Positions 35,995 through 45,246 of a stretch of DNA of 64,000 nucleotides are shown here, in pieces. Position 1 is the first letter of the stretch, and each line of letters starts with the position of its first letter. Source of the stretch: Sphingobium quisquiliarum P25 (GTDB taxonomy: Bacteria; Pseudomonadota; Alphaproteobacteria; Sphingomonadales; Sphingomonadaceae). The stretch lies in NCBI RefSeq assembly GCF_000445065.1, contig NZ_ATHO01000007.1, forward strand, positions 1 through 64,000, in the 5' to 3' direction. The position numbers and the translations under genes were made by a program. The notes beneath the pieces were generated by a model. It did not search any database, was not told the origin of the DNA, and saw only the letters and a program-made list of their open reading frames with translations.

Positions 35995-38531
35995 GGTCGG
36001 AAACCGGCTTCGACCCGGCGCTTTACGAAAGATTCCCGACACGCGGAGAACGGCCCGAAGGCGAGCTGGAGGAACTGGAACGCGTCTGGCGCGCGCCAAG
36101 GGGCTGGCGGCTGCTCACCGTCGTCAACAACAATTATATCGGCGCGTTCTACGTGGGCGCGGCCTTCCTGTTCTTCCTGCTGGCGGGCGTGCTGGCGCTG
36201 TTCATGCGGGTGCAGCTTGCCTGGCCGCTGAACGGCATGCTGCCGCAGGAGACGTACAACCAGTTCTTCACCATGCACGGCACGGTGATGATGTTCCTCT
36301 TCGCGGTTCCGGCGGTGGAGGCGCTGGGCGTGCTGCTCCTGCCGCAGATGCTGGCGGCGCGGGATCTCCCGTTCCCGCGCCTCTCCGCTTATGCCTTCTG
36401 GGCCTATCTGGTCGGCGGGCTCGCCTTCTTCGCGTCGATCTTCGTTGGCCTCGCGCCCGATGGCGGCTGGTTCATGTATCCGCCTTATACAAGCATCAGC
36501 TACTCGCCGGGCATCAATGCCGACTTCTGGCTGCTCGGCATCGGCTTCATCGAGATTTCGGCGATTGCCGGAGCGATCGAGATCATCGTCGGCGTCCTGA
36601 GAACACGCGCGCCGGGGATGAGCCTCGACAGGATGCCGATCTTCGCCTGGGCCATGCTGGTCTTCGCGGCGATGATCATCATCGGCTTTCCCGCCGTGAT
36701 CCTGGGCACTTTGCTGCTGGAACTGGAACGGGCGCTGAACTGGCCCTTCTTCGATCCCACGCGCGGCGGCGATCCGATATTGTGGCAGCATCTCTTCTGG
36801 TTCTTCGGCCACCCGGAAGTCTATATCATCTTCCTTCCCGCCGCCGGGCTCGTCACCATGATGGCCAGCACGCTCGCCCGGACGCCTGTAGTCGGTTACC
36901 GCCTCATCGTGCTGGCGCTCGTCTCCACCGGCTTCATCAGCTTCGGGGTGTGGGCGCACCATATGTTCACGACCGGCATGCCGACCCTTTCCGTGGGCTT
37001 CTTTTCCGCCGCCAGCATGGCCGTCAGCGTGCCCGCGGGAATTCAGGTCTTTTCCTGGATCGCGACGCTGGCGAGCGGGCGGCCACGGATGAATACGCCG
37101 ACGCTTTTTCTGGTGGGCGGCATCATCATTTTCGTGATGGGCGGCCTTACCGGCGTGATGGTCGCGCTCGTCCCCTTCGATTATCAGGCGCATGACAGCT
37201 ATTTCATCGTCGCCCACCTCCATTATGTGCTCATCGGCGGCATGGTTTTCCCGTTGTTCGCGGCCTTCTATCACTGGGCGCCGATGATGAGCCGCCGTCC
37301 GCTTTCCGAAACGATGGGCAAATGGGTCTTCTGGCTGATGTTCGCCGGCATGCATCTGACGTTCCTGCCGATGCACCTGACCGGCCTCATGGGCATGCCG
37401 CGCCGGGTCTATACCTATCTGCCGGATCGCGAATGGGGCGCGACGAACCTTCTGTCCACGATTGGCGCTGGCATATTGGCGGCGGGCATCTGCCTTTTCC
37501 TCATCGATCTCGCTCGTAACTTCCGCTTCACCACCGATGACGATGCAGGCAACGTCTATGGCGGAAGCACGCTGGAATGGCTGCCCACCGGACTATATTC
37601 CTCGCGCAGCATCCCCGTGGTGCGCAGCCGCGATCCCCTGTGGGACGATCCCGCGCTGCCCAGGGATGTGGAGCAGGGCCGCTATTTCTTGCCGAACAGC
37701 GCCACCGGATTGCGCGAGACCATCATCACCAGCCCCATCCGTGCCGAGCCTGAATATCTCCAGATCATGCCGGGACCATCTTCATGGCCCCTCTTCGCGG
37801 CGCTGTTCACCGCCGGATTCTTCCTGCTGCTGACGGTGCAGGCCTATTGGCCCAGCGTGGTAAGCGGCATCGCCGCCATATTGTGCGTCCTGCGCTGGCT
37901 CTGGGAAACGGACCGCCCCGTGCCCGATCGCGAAGTGGATATCGGCGCGGGCATCATGGTGCCGACCTATGTCACCGGACCGCGCACCCATGGCTGGTGG
38001 GCGATGATGCTGTTGCTGACCGTCATTGGCATGATCTTCCTCATGGCCTGCTTCAGCTATCTATACCTCTACGGCATCCACCCGCGCTTCTGGGTTGCGC
38101 CGCCCGATGCCGCATGGCTTGTGCCGATCCTGCTGGGCAATGGCGCGGGCGTGGGACTCGCCTGGCTGGGCCGCCGCCTGCTGCGCCGTGAAAAGACGCG
38201 CCTCTGGACCCCCGGCGTCCTGCTGATGACCGGCGGCGGCGCACTCGTCGCGGCATTCGCGGCGGACATCTGGAGCTGGCGTCTTCACGGCCTGTCTCCC
38301 AGCGCGAGCGGGCAGGGCGCGACCGTCTATGCCTTCCTCTCGCTCCAGGGCATTCTCGCCGCGATCGTCTTCATCATGACCTGCTACATGGCCGCGCGGA
38401 ACAGCCGCGGCCTCATCAACCGTCCGGCGGACAACAGCTATGACCTGGTATTCCTCTTTGCCGTCTACACCGCCGCGCAGGGCGTGGTTTCAGCGCTGCT
38501 GACCCGGCTCTTTCCGGGAACCGCATTCTGA
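35991..38531 (+). CDS. coxA: Fused cytochrome c oxidase subunit I/III (caa3 type)
   Basis: 846 residues. The subunit I core (about 1-545) has the low-spin haem ligand in FFTMHGTVMMFLFA, the CuB/Tyr motif FFGHPEVYIIFLPAAG, WAHHMFTTGM, and VAHLHYVLIGGMVFP. Residues about 590-846 form seven or fewer helices of subunit III type (HGWWAMMLLLTVIGMIFLM). Fused I-III proteins occur in caa3 oxidases of bacteria. The reaction is O2 to water with proton pumping. GTG start overlapping coxB. The C-terminal half has only limited motif support. Confidence 0.93.
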   Translation: MRSETGFDPALYERFPTRGERPEGELEELERVWRAPRGWRLLTVVNNNYIGAFYVGAAFLFFLLAGVLALFMRVQLAWPLNGMLPQETYNQFFTMHGTVMMFLFAVPAVEALGVLLLPQMLAARDLPFPRLSAYAFWAYLVGGLAFFASIFVGLAPDGGWFMYPPYTSISYSPGINADFWLLGIGFIEISAIAGAIEIIVGVLRTRAPGMSLDRMPIFAWAMLVFAAMIIIGFPAVILGTLLLELERALNWPFFDPTRGGDPILWQHLFWFFGHPEVYIIFLPAAGLVTMMASTLARTPVVGYRLIVLALVSTGFISFGVWAHHMFTTGMPTLSVGFFSAASMAVSVPAGIQVFSWIATLASGRPRMNTPTLFLVGGIIIFVMGGLTGVMVALVPFDYQAHDSYFIVAHLHYVLIGGMVFPLFAAFYHWAPMMSRRPLSETMGKWVFWLMFAGMHLTFLPMHLTGLMGMPRRVYTYLPDREWGATNLLSTIGAGILAAGICLFLIDLARNFRFTTDDDAGNVYGGSTLEWLPTGLYSSRSIPVVRSRDPLWDDPALPRDVEQGRYFLPNSATGLRETIITSPIRAEPEYLQIMPGPSSWPLFAALFTAGFFLLLTVQAYWPSVVSGIAAILCVLRWLWETDRPVPDREVDIGAGIMVPTYVTGPRTHGWWAMMLLLTVIGMIFLMACFSYLYLYGIHPRFWVAPPDAAWLVPILLGNGAGVGLAWLGRRLLRREKTRLWTPGVLLMTGGGALVAAFAADIWSWRLHGLSPSASGQGATVYAFLSLQGILAAIVFIMTCYMAARNSRGLINRPADNSYDLVFLFAVYTAAQGVVSALLTRLFPGTAF

Positions 38532-38809
38532 TGAACTGGCGCCTGCTCCTCGGCGGCATGGCGATCTGGGCCCTGCACTTCTTCGCGCTCTACGGCATCG
38601 GCAGCATCTGGCATTCCGGCATGAACGCGCGGCTTCTGACCGGCCTCATGACCCTGCTGTGCCTTGCGGGAGAGGGATGGCTGCTCACCCGCATTTGGCG
38701 GCAAAGCGGCGATCATCTCGACGCATGGATGCGCCACCTGTCCCTCACCCTCATCGCCCTCGCGAGCCTGGCCATCCTCTGGCAAGCCTTCCCCGCGCTG
38801 CTAAGCTGA
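38531..38809 (+). CDS. Small three-helix membrane protein, end of oxidase cluster
   Basis: 92 residues. Hydrophobic segments near WRLLLGGMAIWALHFFALYG, LLTGLMTLLCLAGEGWL and LTLIALASLAILWQAFPALL. The ATG overlaps the coxA stop (TGATG). No family is recognised. Its coupling to coxA suggests a subunit-IV-like or assembly role in the oxidase. Confidence 0.65.
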   Translation: MNWRLLLGGMAIWALHFFALYGIGSIWHSGMNARLLTGLMTLLCLAGEGWLLTRIWRQSGDHLDAWMRHLSLTLIALASLAILWQAFPALLS

Positions 38810-38871
38810 ACCTTGAGGGAGTGCGCGGCGCATGCATCAGCACCGCGCCGGGCAGAACTGCGCGCAGCCGC

Positions 38872-39912
38872 CTACCGGCCCGTCTGCGCCGCATGAGCGC
38901 GATATTCGCCCTGCCGTTCCAGCATCCAGCCCGGATATTCCGCCGGCAGCGCGCTGGCGGCATCCAGCGCCGCCAGGTCTTCCGCCGACAGGCGGACGTC
39001 GATGGCGGCCAGATTGTCCGCCAGTTGGTCCGGCCGCTTGACGCCGATGATCACGCTGGTGACGGCCTGTTGATGCAGCAGCCACGCCAGTGCGATCTGT
39101 GCCACGCTGACGCCGTGACGTTCGGCGATCGGCCGCATCGCGTCGATCACCCCATAGCCCCGATCCCGGTCGACCGGCGGGAAGTCGAATGATGCGCGGC
39201 GGCCGCTCCCGGCCTTCTCATCGTCGCGGCTGTACTTGCCTGACAGGAAGCCACCAGCGAGCGGGCTCCAGACCATCAGGCCCAATCCTTCGGACTTGAG
39301 CAGCGGCACGATCTCGCGCTCCAGATCCCGCCCGGCCAGCGTATAATAGGCTTGCAGCGACAGGATCGGCGCCAGTCGGCGGGCTTCGGCGATGCCGATC
39401 GCCTTCATGATCTGCCATGCGGCCCAGTTGGACAGGCCGATATAGCGCACATGCCCATGCCGCACGAGCGTATCCAGCGCCTCCAGCGTCTCGACGATCG
39501 GCGTGGCGGGATCGAAGCCATGGATCTGGTAGAGATCGACATGGTCCAGTTGCAGCCGTTGCAGGCTGGCCTTGCATTGGTCGAGGATATGCTTGCGCGA
39601 CCCGCCGCGCGCGTTGGGACCTTCCCCCATGGGACCAAGCACCTTGGTCGCGATCACCAGATCGTCCCGCGAGAGGCCCAGATTACGTATCGACGTGCCC
39701 AGGATGCGCTCGCTTTCACCCGCGGCATAGACATTGGCGGTGTCGATGAAATTGACGCCCGCATCGACGGCCGCCTTCACCAGGGCGTCGGCCTCATCCT
39801 GCCTCAGCTGGCCGATCTGCCCCCACATATCGTTACTTCCGCCAAAGGTCATGGTGCCAAGGCAGAGTTCGGACACAAAGAGGCCACTGGGGCCAAGTTG
39901 ACGATAGCGCAT
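38872..39912 (-). CDS. Aldo/keto reductase
   Basis: 346 residues, TIM-barrel NADPH-dependent reductase. The N-terminal strand MRYRQLGPSGLFVSELCLGT, catalytic Asp/Tyr in FIDTANVYAAGESE, Lys region VIATKVLGPMG and the cofactor loop IIGVKRPDQLADNLAA are visible. Substrate unknown. The start at 39912 gives the usual MxYRxLGxSGL opening. Single gene, divergent from no obvious partner. Confidence 0.9.
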   Translation of the reverse strand: MRYRQLGPSGLFVSELCLGTMTFGGSNDMWGQIGQLRQDEADALVKAAVDAGVNFIDTANVYAAGESERILGTSIRNLGLSRDDLVIATKVLGPMGEGPNARGGSRKHILDQCKASLQRLQLDHVDLYQIHGFDPATPIVETLEALDTLVRHGHVRYIGLSNWAAWQIMKAIGIAEARRLAPILSLQAYYTLAGRDLEREIVPLLKSEGLGLMVWSPLAGGFLSGKYSRDDEKAGSGRRASFDFPPVDRDRGYGVIDAMRPIAERHGVSVAQIALAWLLHQQAVTSVIIGVKRPDQLADNLAAIDVRLSAEDLAALDAASALPAEYPGWMLERQGEYRAHAAQTGR

Positions 39913-40028
39913 CTGGGGGAATCCTTTCTTGCGATGGATGCCGCCCAGATAGGATGCGCCGGGCCGGGATGCCATGCCGGTGGCTGTTTTCTGCTGCCTT
40001 ATTTTTCAACCCGGCGGGCAGGAGGCCG

Positions 40029-41252
40029 CTACTTCTCCTTCGCCGCCTCGGCCGCCGCCAGCACCCTCAGGACATTGCCCGACCAGATTTTCTGGATGTC
40101 CGCCTCGCTATAGCCCGCCTTCAGGAGGGCCGCGGTGATCTTCGGCAGGTCGCGCACATCCTCCATGCCAGCAACGCCGCCGCCGCCGTCCCAGTCAAGG
40201 CCGATGCCGACATGATCCGGCCCCACCACTTTCAGCGCATGCATCATGTGCGCCATGAAATCGTCGAATGTCGCCCTGTCGGCTTCGGGATAGAGGCGAT
40301 CGATCTCCTGCCTTTTCGCCAGCAATTCGGCGCGCTTTTCGGGTGAGAGCTTCGCATCCTCCCGCATCTGCGCGAACAGGGCCGCCAACGCCTTCTGCCG
40401 TTCTGGATTGGGCTTGATCTCGCGCAGATAGGCTCCGTAGGCGTTCATCTGGATGACGCCGCCCTTCGCCGCGAGCGCCTTTAGATGATCATCGTCGATG
40501 TTGCGCGGATGGTCGTAGATCGCCTTGCAGCCGGAATGGGTGAGCAGAACCGGCGTCTTCGATAATGCAAGCAGGTCGTCGAGCACCTGATCGCTGCTGT
40601 GCGATGCGTCCGGCACGATGCCGAGCCGGTTCATCTCCCTAAGCAATTCCTTGCCCAGGGGACTTAGGCCGCCATAGCGCGGCTTCTTCGATGGATCGGT
40701 TGAACTGTCGGCAAACTGGTTATGGGCGAAATGGGCAAAGCCTGCGACCCGGACGCCCATGGCGTGGAAGGTCCTGAGCAGCGAAATATCCTCGCCCAGC
40801 GGATAGGCATTTTCCATCGACATATAGACGATGCGCTTGCCCGCCTTCGCGATCGGCGCGGCGTCCTTCGCCTCCAGCGCGAGCTGGAAGTTGGCGGGAT
40901 CGGCCGCAACCATCTCCCGGATGGACACGCCGCGAAGAAGGGCGAAGTCGCGCGCCTTCTGAAAACCCTCTTGCGTCAGCGGCCCCTGCGGCGTGTAGAT
41001 CGCCCAGAAGCCGCCATCGAGCCCGCCCTTCTTCATGCGCGGCAGGTCGACCTGCGTATAGTCGCTGTGAACCTCATGTCCTTCCTCGATCGACCAGCCC
41101 GGCAGGTCGAGCGAGGCAGGGGTATCGAGATGGCTGTCGAGCGTGATCAGCCGCTGGTGCAGTTGCGCGGCTGCCTTGGGCACTTCCTGCGCTTGCGCCG
41201 CGAGCGGGAGCAGCATCGTCAATGCCGCTCCCTTCCATGGTCCGAACCGCAT
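40029..41252 (-). CDS. Exported M19 family membrane dipeptidase
   Basis: 407 residues with a signal peptide (GAALTMLLPLAAQAQ). Zinc ligands of the renal-dipeptidase fold are seen in LDSHLDTPAS (HxD), MSMENAY (Glu), and the later DASHSSDQ and LTHSGCKAIY blocks; GIGLDWDGGGGV is the C-terminal metal region. It hydrolyses dipeptides in the periplasm. Its ATG overlaps the stop of the upstream TonB receptor by one base, so receptor and peptidase probably work on the same imported substrate. Confidence 0.9.
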   Translation of the reverse strand: MRFGPWKGAALTMLLPLAAQAQEVPKAAAQLHQRLITLDSHLDTPASLDLPGWSIEEGHEVHSDYTQVDLPRMKKGGLDGGFWAIYTPQGPLTQEGFQKARDFALLRGVSIREMVAADPANFQLALEAKDAAPIAKAGKRIVYMSMENAYPLGEDISLLRTFHAMGVRVAGFAHFAHNQFADSSTDPSKKPRYGGLSPLGKELLREMNRLGIVPDASHSSDQVLDDLLALSKTPVLLTHSGCKAIYDHPRNIDDDHLKALAAKGGVIQMNAYGAYLREIKPNPERQKALAALFAQMREDAKLSPEKRAELLAKRQEIDRLYPEADRATFDDFMAHMMHALKVVGPDHVGIGLDWDGGGGVAGMEDVRDLPKITAALLKAGYSEADIQKIWSGNVLRVLAAAEAAKEK

Positions 41253-43621
41253 CAGATCTCGCCCGAGATGGTGAACTGGAAAGTGCGCGGCGAAAGCGGC
41301 CGGAACGAGCCGTCGCCGGTGACGGAAGAGGAGATGTAGGAAAGCGTATCCTTGTCGAAGATATTGTCCACGTTGATCCGGGCCTTGATGCTCTTGACCG
41401 GGCCGAAGCTGAAGCCGTCGCCAATATCGGCATAGGCGCTGAAGACCGTGAAGCCCGGAATGCTGGAGCCTGGCGCGTTGGTGAAGGTCGACCAGCGGCG
41501 GCTGGTATATTTGCCCGAAATATTGGCGACCAGCCAGCTTGCCGGTTCCACCGTCACGCCCCCGCTGACGATCCACTTGGCGCTGTCGGGCAGGAACTTG
41601 CCCGCGATCGGAATGACGGTCGAAGCCAGGATGTCGTCCTTGAACTTGGCATTATTGTAGGTGACGTTGATGTTGCCATAGGCGAGCCCGTCCAGGAAAG
41701 CCGGTTTGTACGTTCCCGCAAACTCCACGCCATAGGCGCGCACCCGGCCGACATTCTGATAGAATGTTTCCGTCGCGGAGCCGCCGCCCTCAAGGAAGGT
41801 CGTGATCGACTGGATGCGGTTGGCGAACTTCGTGTAGAAAGCCGCCAGCGAAGCGTAAAGCTGGCCCTGATTGGTGCGGATGCCCAGTTCCATGTTCTTT
41901 GACCGTTCGGGCGCGGGCTGGGGCACCACCGCGGCCGAGCCAGGGCGCGTCACCGAATAGATGTCATCCATCCCCTTGGGCAGCGCCATATTCTCCGCAT
42001 AGGATGCGAAGACCTGCGTCCGCTCGTCCAGCTTGTAGAGCAGACCGGCCATCGGCAGGAACATATCCCTGTAATGGGCGGTGTTCGCCTGTGGCCCCCA
42101 GCCCGGAACCCCGATGCCGCCAACGACGCGGTAATAATCGTCGAAATCGCGATAGCCGCGCTGGACATAGTCCATCATCAGGCCTTTGAAGCCGATATCC
42201 AGGATCAGCCGCTCATCCGCCAGCTTGATTGTGTCCTTGAGGAAGAGCTGGAGGGTGTCGCGCTTTGACCGGTAATCGCGCCGCAGATAGACCAGTTCGT
42301 CGAGGTTCGGCTGGCCGTCAGGCGCGCCGTCCATGGTATTATAGCGCGCCTGGGTACGGTGATATTTGTCCGTCTCGGCCCAGATGCCCGCCTCCAGAGC
42401 ATTGTTGCCGGCCTCCCAATGCAGCTTGCCCGTGATGCCGTAGCGGTCGCCACCGACCCCCGAAAGGCCATATTGAACGCCCTTGGGCGCTACCACCGGA
42501 AGCCCCGTCTGGCTTTGGGGCGTGTAACGGCCAAGCGAGTTGGAATAGCTGTCCGGGGACACGCCATAACCATCCTTGTCTTCCCAGTAGATGGTCGATT
42601 CCGCCCAGACGCCGTCCGCTATGCCAGCATGGACGGTGGCGCCATACAGCTTGTCCTTCCGCACATTGATGGCAAGGTTGTAAACGGCGGTATAGGCGGC
42701 GTTGGAATAATAGACGCCGGGGGCCGTTGGAGCGAAACCCGGCGTCGTATTCGGCACATTTTCGATATAGGCGAAGTCGCGCCCGCACTGGCCGAGCGCA
42801 TTTCTGGCCGAGCATTGATATTGCGCGCGCGTGATTGTCGGCGAGTCATAGTCGAAAAAGTCGTTGGACACGAACTTGAACCGTGCCCAGCTATCGCCGC
42901 CCAGATCGGCATGGACCTGCGCCTCCCAATGTTCACGGTCTACCGATCCGGGGCCGCGCCACAGGTCGGAATCCAGCTTGGTGCGGCTGACATAGGCCTT
43001 GAACGGTCCGATGCGCCCGGTGCTGGCCCGGATGAAGGTGCGCTTCATGTCGAAATCGCCAAAACTCTGGGAGACGAACAGGCCCATCTCCTCCTGCGGA
43101 GCGATGCTGTTATACTGCACCACGGGACCGAGCGTGGAATAGCTGGGCAGGCTGACGTCGCCCGCGCCAACCGCGGCCTCGACCACGCCCAGATTTTCAT
43201 TGTCCACATAACGGAAGACGGGGCTACCGCCAAAGGCGTCGCTGCGGCCGGTGGGAATGCCGTCCACGACGAAGCCGATCTGGTCGAGATTGAAGGCGCG
43301 CGTCTGGACGCTGTTGCCGAACTCGTAAAGTCCCAGCGCGCCGTCCGTCTGCACATTGAATCCGGGCAGCTGCTCAAGCATCTTGAGCCCGGATATGCCC
43401 GATGGCGCGGACAGCAGCGCCTCACGCGTCACGGCCACGACATTGCTGATCTTGTCTTCGCCGATCGCTTCCGAAGATTGGGAAATGCGGCGGCCGGTAA
43501 CGGTGATGGTTTCGGCATCGCCGCCCTCCGGCGCCTGCGCCCAGGCGGCATTTGGCGAAACTGCGCCAGCACAGCAGGCAAGCAGCAAGGCGCTGCGGCG
43601 GAGGCGGAAAATATTGCGCAT
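41252..43621 (-). CDS. TonB-dependent outer-membrane receptor (coupled to dipeptidase)
   Basis: 789 residues: a signal peptide (ALLLACCAGAVSPNAAWAQ), a TonB-box-like ETITVTGRR, a plug domain with TRAFNLDQIGFVVDGIP, and a 22-strand barrel ending in TFQFTISGEI with terminal aromatic residues. It resembles the receptor at 45247 in the plug (NQLGF/DQIGF...DGIP). The ligand is not known. Coupled to a dipeptidase gene and divergent from a metallophosphoesterase gene. Confidence 0.9.
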   Translation of the reverse strand: MRNIFRLRRSALLLACCAGAVSPNAAWAQAPEGGDAETITVTGRRISQSSEAIGEDKISNVVAVTREALLSAPSGISGLKMLEQLPGFNVQTDGALGLYEFGNSVQTRAFNLDQIGFVVDGIPTGRSDAFGGSPVFRYVDNENLGVVEAAVGAGDVSLPSYSTLGPVVQYNSIAPQEEMGLFVSQSFGDFDMKRTFIRASTGRIGPFKAYVSRTKLDSDLWRGPGSVDREHWEAQVHADLGGDSWARFKFVSNDFFDYDSPTITRAQYQCSARNALGQCGRDFAYIENVPNTTPGFAPTAPGVYYSNAAYTAVYNLAINVRKDKLYGATVHAGIADGVWAESTIYWEDKDGYGVSPDSYSNSLGRYTPQSQTGLPVVAPKGVQYGLSGVGGDRYGITGKLHWEAGNNALEAGIWAETDKYHRTQARYNTMDGAPDGQPNLDELVYLRRDYRSKRDTLQLFLKDTIKLADERLILDIGFKGLMMDYVQRGYRDFDDYYRVVGGIGVPGWGPQANTAHYRDMFLPMAGLLYKLDERTQVFASYAENMALPKGMDDIYSVTRPGSAAVVPQPAPERSKNMELGIRTNQGQLYASLAAFYTKFANRIQSITTFLEGGGSATETFYQNVGRVRAYGVEFAGTYKPAFLDGLAYGNINVTYNNAKFKDDILASTVIPIAGKFLPDSAKWIVSGGVTVEPASWLVANISGKYTSRRWSTFTNAPGSSIPGFTVFSAYADIGDGFSFGPVKSIKARINVDNIFDKDTLSYISSSVTGDGSFRPLSPRTFQFTISGEI

Positions 43622-43762
43622 TGGTGGCTCCCCTTGTGCCCTTTTGGGCTGTCTGAGCCATTCAGACCGGGACTGCCGCCTTCGCGAGCAGGCCCGCCTC
43701 TTCCATGATTGACAGCGACGGTGAAGTCCGGCGCAAATTTATTGGTTGCCATATGCAACGAA

Positions 43763-43791
43763 GCGGGCGGGGAAATCCGCTATCCGCCCGC
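43763..43791. promoter_or_regulatory. Strong hairpin in the 329-bp divergent region
   Basis: GCGGGCGG (43763-43770) pairs with CCGCCCGC (43784-43791) around a 13-nt loop. A GTTGC at 43745-43749 can pair either with GCAAC at 43755-43759 or with GCAAC at 43792-43796, giving mutually exclusive folds. The region 43622-43950 between the receptor and the phosphoesterase holds this element plus the mini-ORF at 43928, and no other gene. Confidence 0.45.
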
Positions 43792-43927
43792 GCAACCGAT
43801 AAAGGCTGGCCAGCCGTCATTCTATTCACCATTGCTCAAGTCGCGGACGGGCTGCTCATAGGTGGCGGAAGTTGCGCGGTGCTTGTCATGGACTGGCAAC
43901 AGACGCCGCATAGGAGGCCTTTTCACC

Positions 43928-43954
43928 ATGGCGAGGGCTGACGAAAAGCTATGA
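43928..43954 (+). CDS. 8-codon leader ORF coupled to the metallophosphoesterase
   Basis: MARADEKL, preceded by a strong AGGAGG at 43912-43917 (10 bp spacing). Its TGA overlaps the ATG of the metallophosphoesterase (ATGA). The phosphoesterase itself lacks a good ribosome site, so ribosomes are probably delivered by this mini-ORF. Expression has not been shown. Confidence 0.35.
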   Translation: MARADEKL

Positions 43955-45093
43955 ACCGTCTTCGATTCACCATCAGTCTTTGCGCAGCCTTTCTGATGGC
44001 CGCGGCCCCCGCATGGGCCGAAAAATTCAATATCGCGGTGGTGCCGGATACGCAAAACTACTCCGATATCACCCTCCCTCAACCGCGCGGGGCCGATACC
44101 TTCACCCAGCAGATGCAATATCTGGTGGACAATCGCGACGACAGGAATCTGGTATTCGTCACCTTCGCCGGCGACATCGTTCAGCATGGCGATGGCCAGT
44201 TCCGCCAGAAGATGGAGGGCGCTCCATCCGGCAGCTTTGCCTATCATGACACCCGCGCCGAATGGGACATCGCCAATCGCGCCATTTCCATCCTCAGCCG
44301 GTCGGGCATTCCCTTTGGCATGGTGCCGGGTAATCATGACTATGACAATTTCAGCTGGTGGGAAGGGCCGAACAGTCCCGGAGCCAGCCGTCCCCTTTCC
44401 GGCGGGCGAACATGGGACTTCTATTTCGGTCCGCAGTCGCGCCATTTCGCGGGCAGGCCCTGGTATGGCGGCGCTTATAATCAGGGCCTCAACAGCTATC
44501 AGTTCTTCACCGGAGGCGGAAAGCGTTTCCTACACCTGTCGCTGGAAATGCAGCCTGCGCCGGACGTTCTCGCCTGGGCGCAAAGGGTGATCGACGCCAA
44601 TCCGCGCTTGCCCGTGATCGTTACCACGCATGAATGGCTCCATCCCGACAAGGTGGAACGTTCGAACGACCACCGGCATTATTTCGAAGGCAGCGATCAC
44701 TTGCCGCCCGATGAGGTCTGGGACCGTTTCATCCGCAAGAACGCCGCCATCTTCCTTGTCCTTTCCGGCCACAACTGGACTCCGGCCGATCAGGGCGTAT
44801 CGCGCGGCCAGAATTTGCGGATCGACCGCAATGATGCGGGCTATCCCGTCTATCAGGTGCTTCAGGATTATCAGGGAAACACGATCGGCCCGGATGGCGT
44901 GGCTGGCTCGGCCAATGGCGGGGCGGGCTGGATGCGCTTCATCGAGTTCGACACTGACCAGCGCAAGATATATTTCAGCACCTATTCGACGCTGCTCGGC
45001 CGCTATGCAGGGCGCAATGGCGAAGCGGCCTTTGGAACGCCCGCCCGCTATTCGGACTTCGAACTGGATTTCCCGCCGCAGCTATTGGACTAG
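43951..45093 (+). CDS. Secreted metallophosphoesterase
   Basis: 380 residues with a signal peptide (RFTISLCAAFLMAAAPAWA). The calcineurin-type metal motifs are present in order: VVPDTQNYS (D-x-x/H variant), FAGDIVQHGD (GD), VPGNHDYDN (GNHD), TTHEWLH (H) and LSGHNW (GH). It cleaves phosphomono- or diesters outside the cytoplasm. It lies between two TonB receptors and near a nucleotide phosphodiesterase, consistent with organic-phosphate scavenging. Confidence 0.88.
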   Translation: MNRLRFTISLCAAFLMAAAPAWAEKFNIAVVPDTQNYSDITLPQPRGADTFTQQMQYLVDNRDDRNLVFVTFAGDIVQHGDGQFRQKMEGAPSGSFAYHDTRAEWDIANRAISILSRSGIPFGMVPGNHDYDNFSWWEGPNSPGASRPLSGGRTWDFYFGPQSRHFAGRPWYGGAYNQGLNSYQFFTGGGKRFLHLSLEMQPAPDVLAWAQRVIDANPRLPVIVTTHEWLHPDKVERSNDHRHYFEGSDHLPPDEVWDRFIRKNAAIFLVLSGHNWTPADQGVSRGQNLRIDRNDAGYPVYQVLQDYQGNTIGPDGVAGSANGGAGWMRFIEFDTDQRKIYFSTYSTLLGRYAGRNGEAAFGTPARYSDFELDFPPQLLD

Positions 45094-45132
45094 GGGGCCT
45101 CCCCAGGCGTTGCGGATCGCCGCACCGGCCGG

Positions 45133-45172
45133 TTGTCGCATCCCTGTCATTCAGCCGTCCTCATCCCGTCAC
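45133..45172 (+). promoter_or_regulatory. Pho-box-like array of four 11-bp-spaced repeats
   Basis: TTGTCGC (45133-45139), CTGTCAT (45144-45150), CCGTCCT (45155-45161) and CCGTCAC (45166-45172) recur at exact 11-bp intervals, the helical spacing of PhoB half-sites (consensus CTGTCAT). The second matches fully. The array ends 74 bp before the TonB receptor start. PhoB control of the receptor and the phosphodiesterase behind it is inferred. Confidence 0.6.
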
Positions 45173-45246
45173 TTAACGCACATTGCAGTGCAACATCGCC
45201 CCGCTAGTCCGCCCCCGGCCAAATGGTCCAAAAGGGGGACTTGAAC

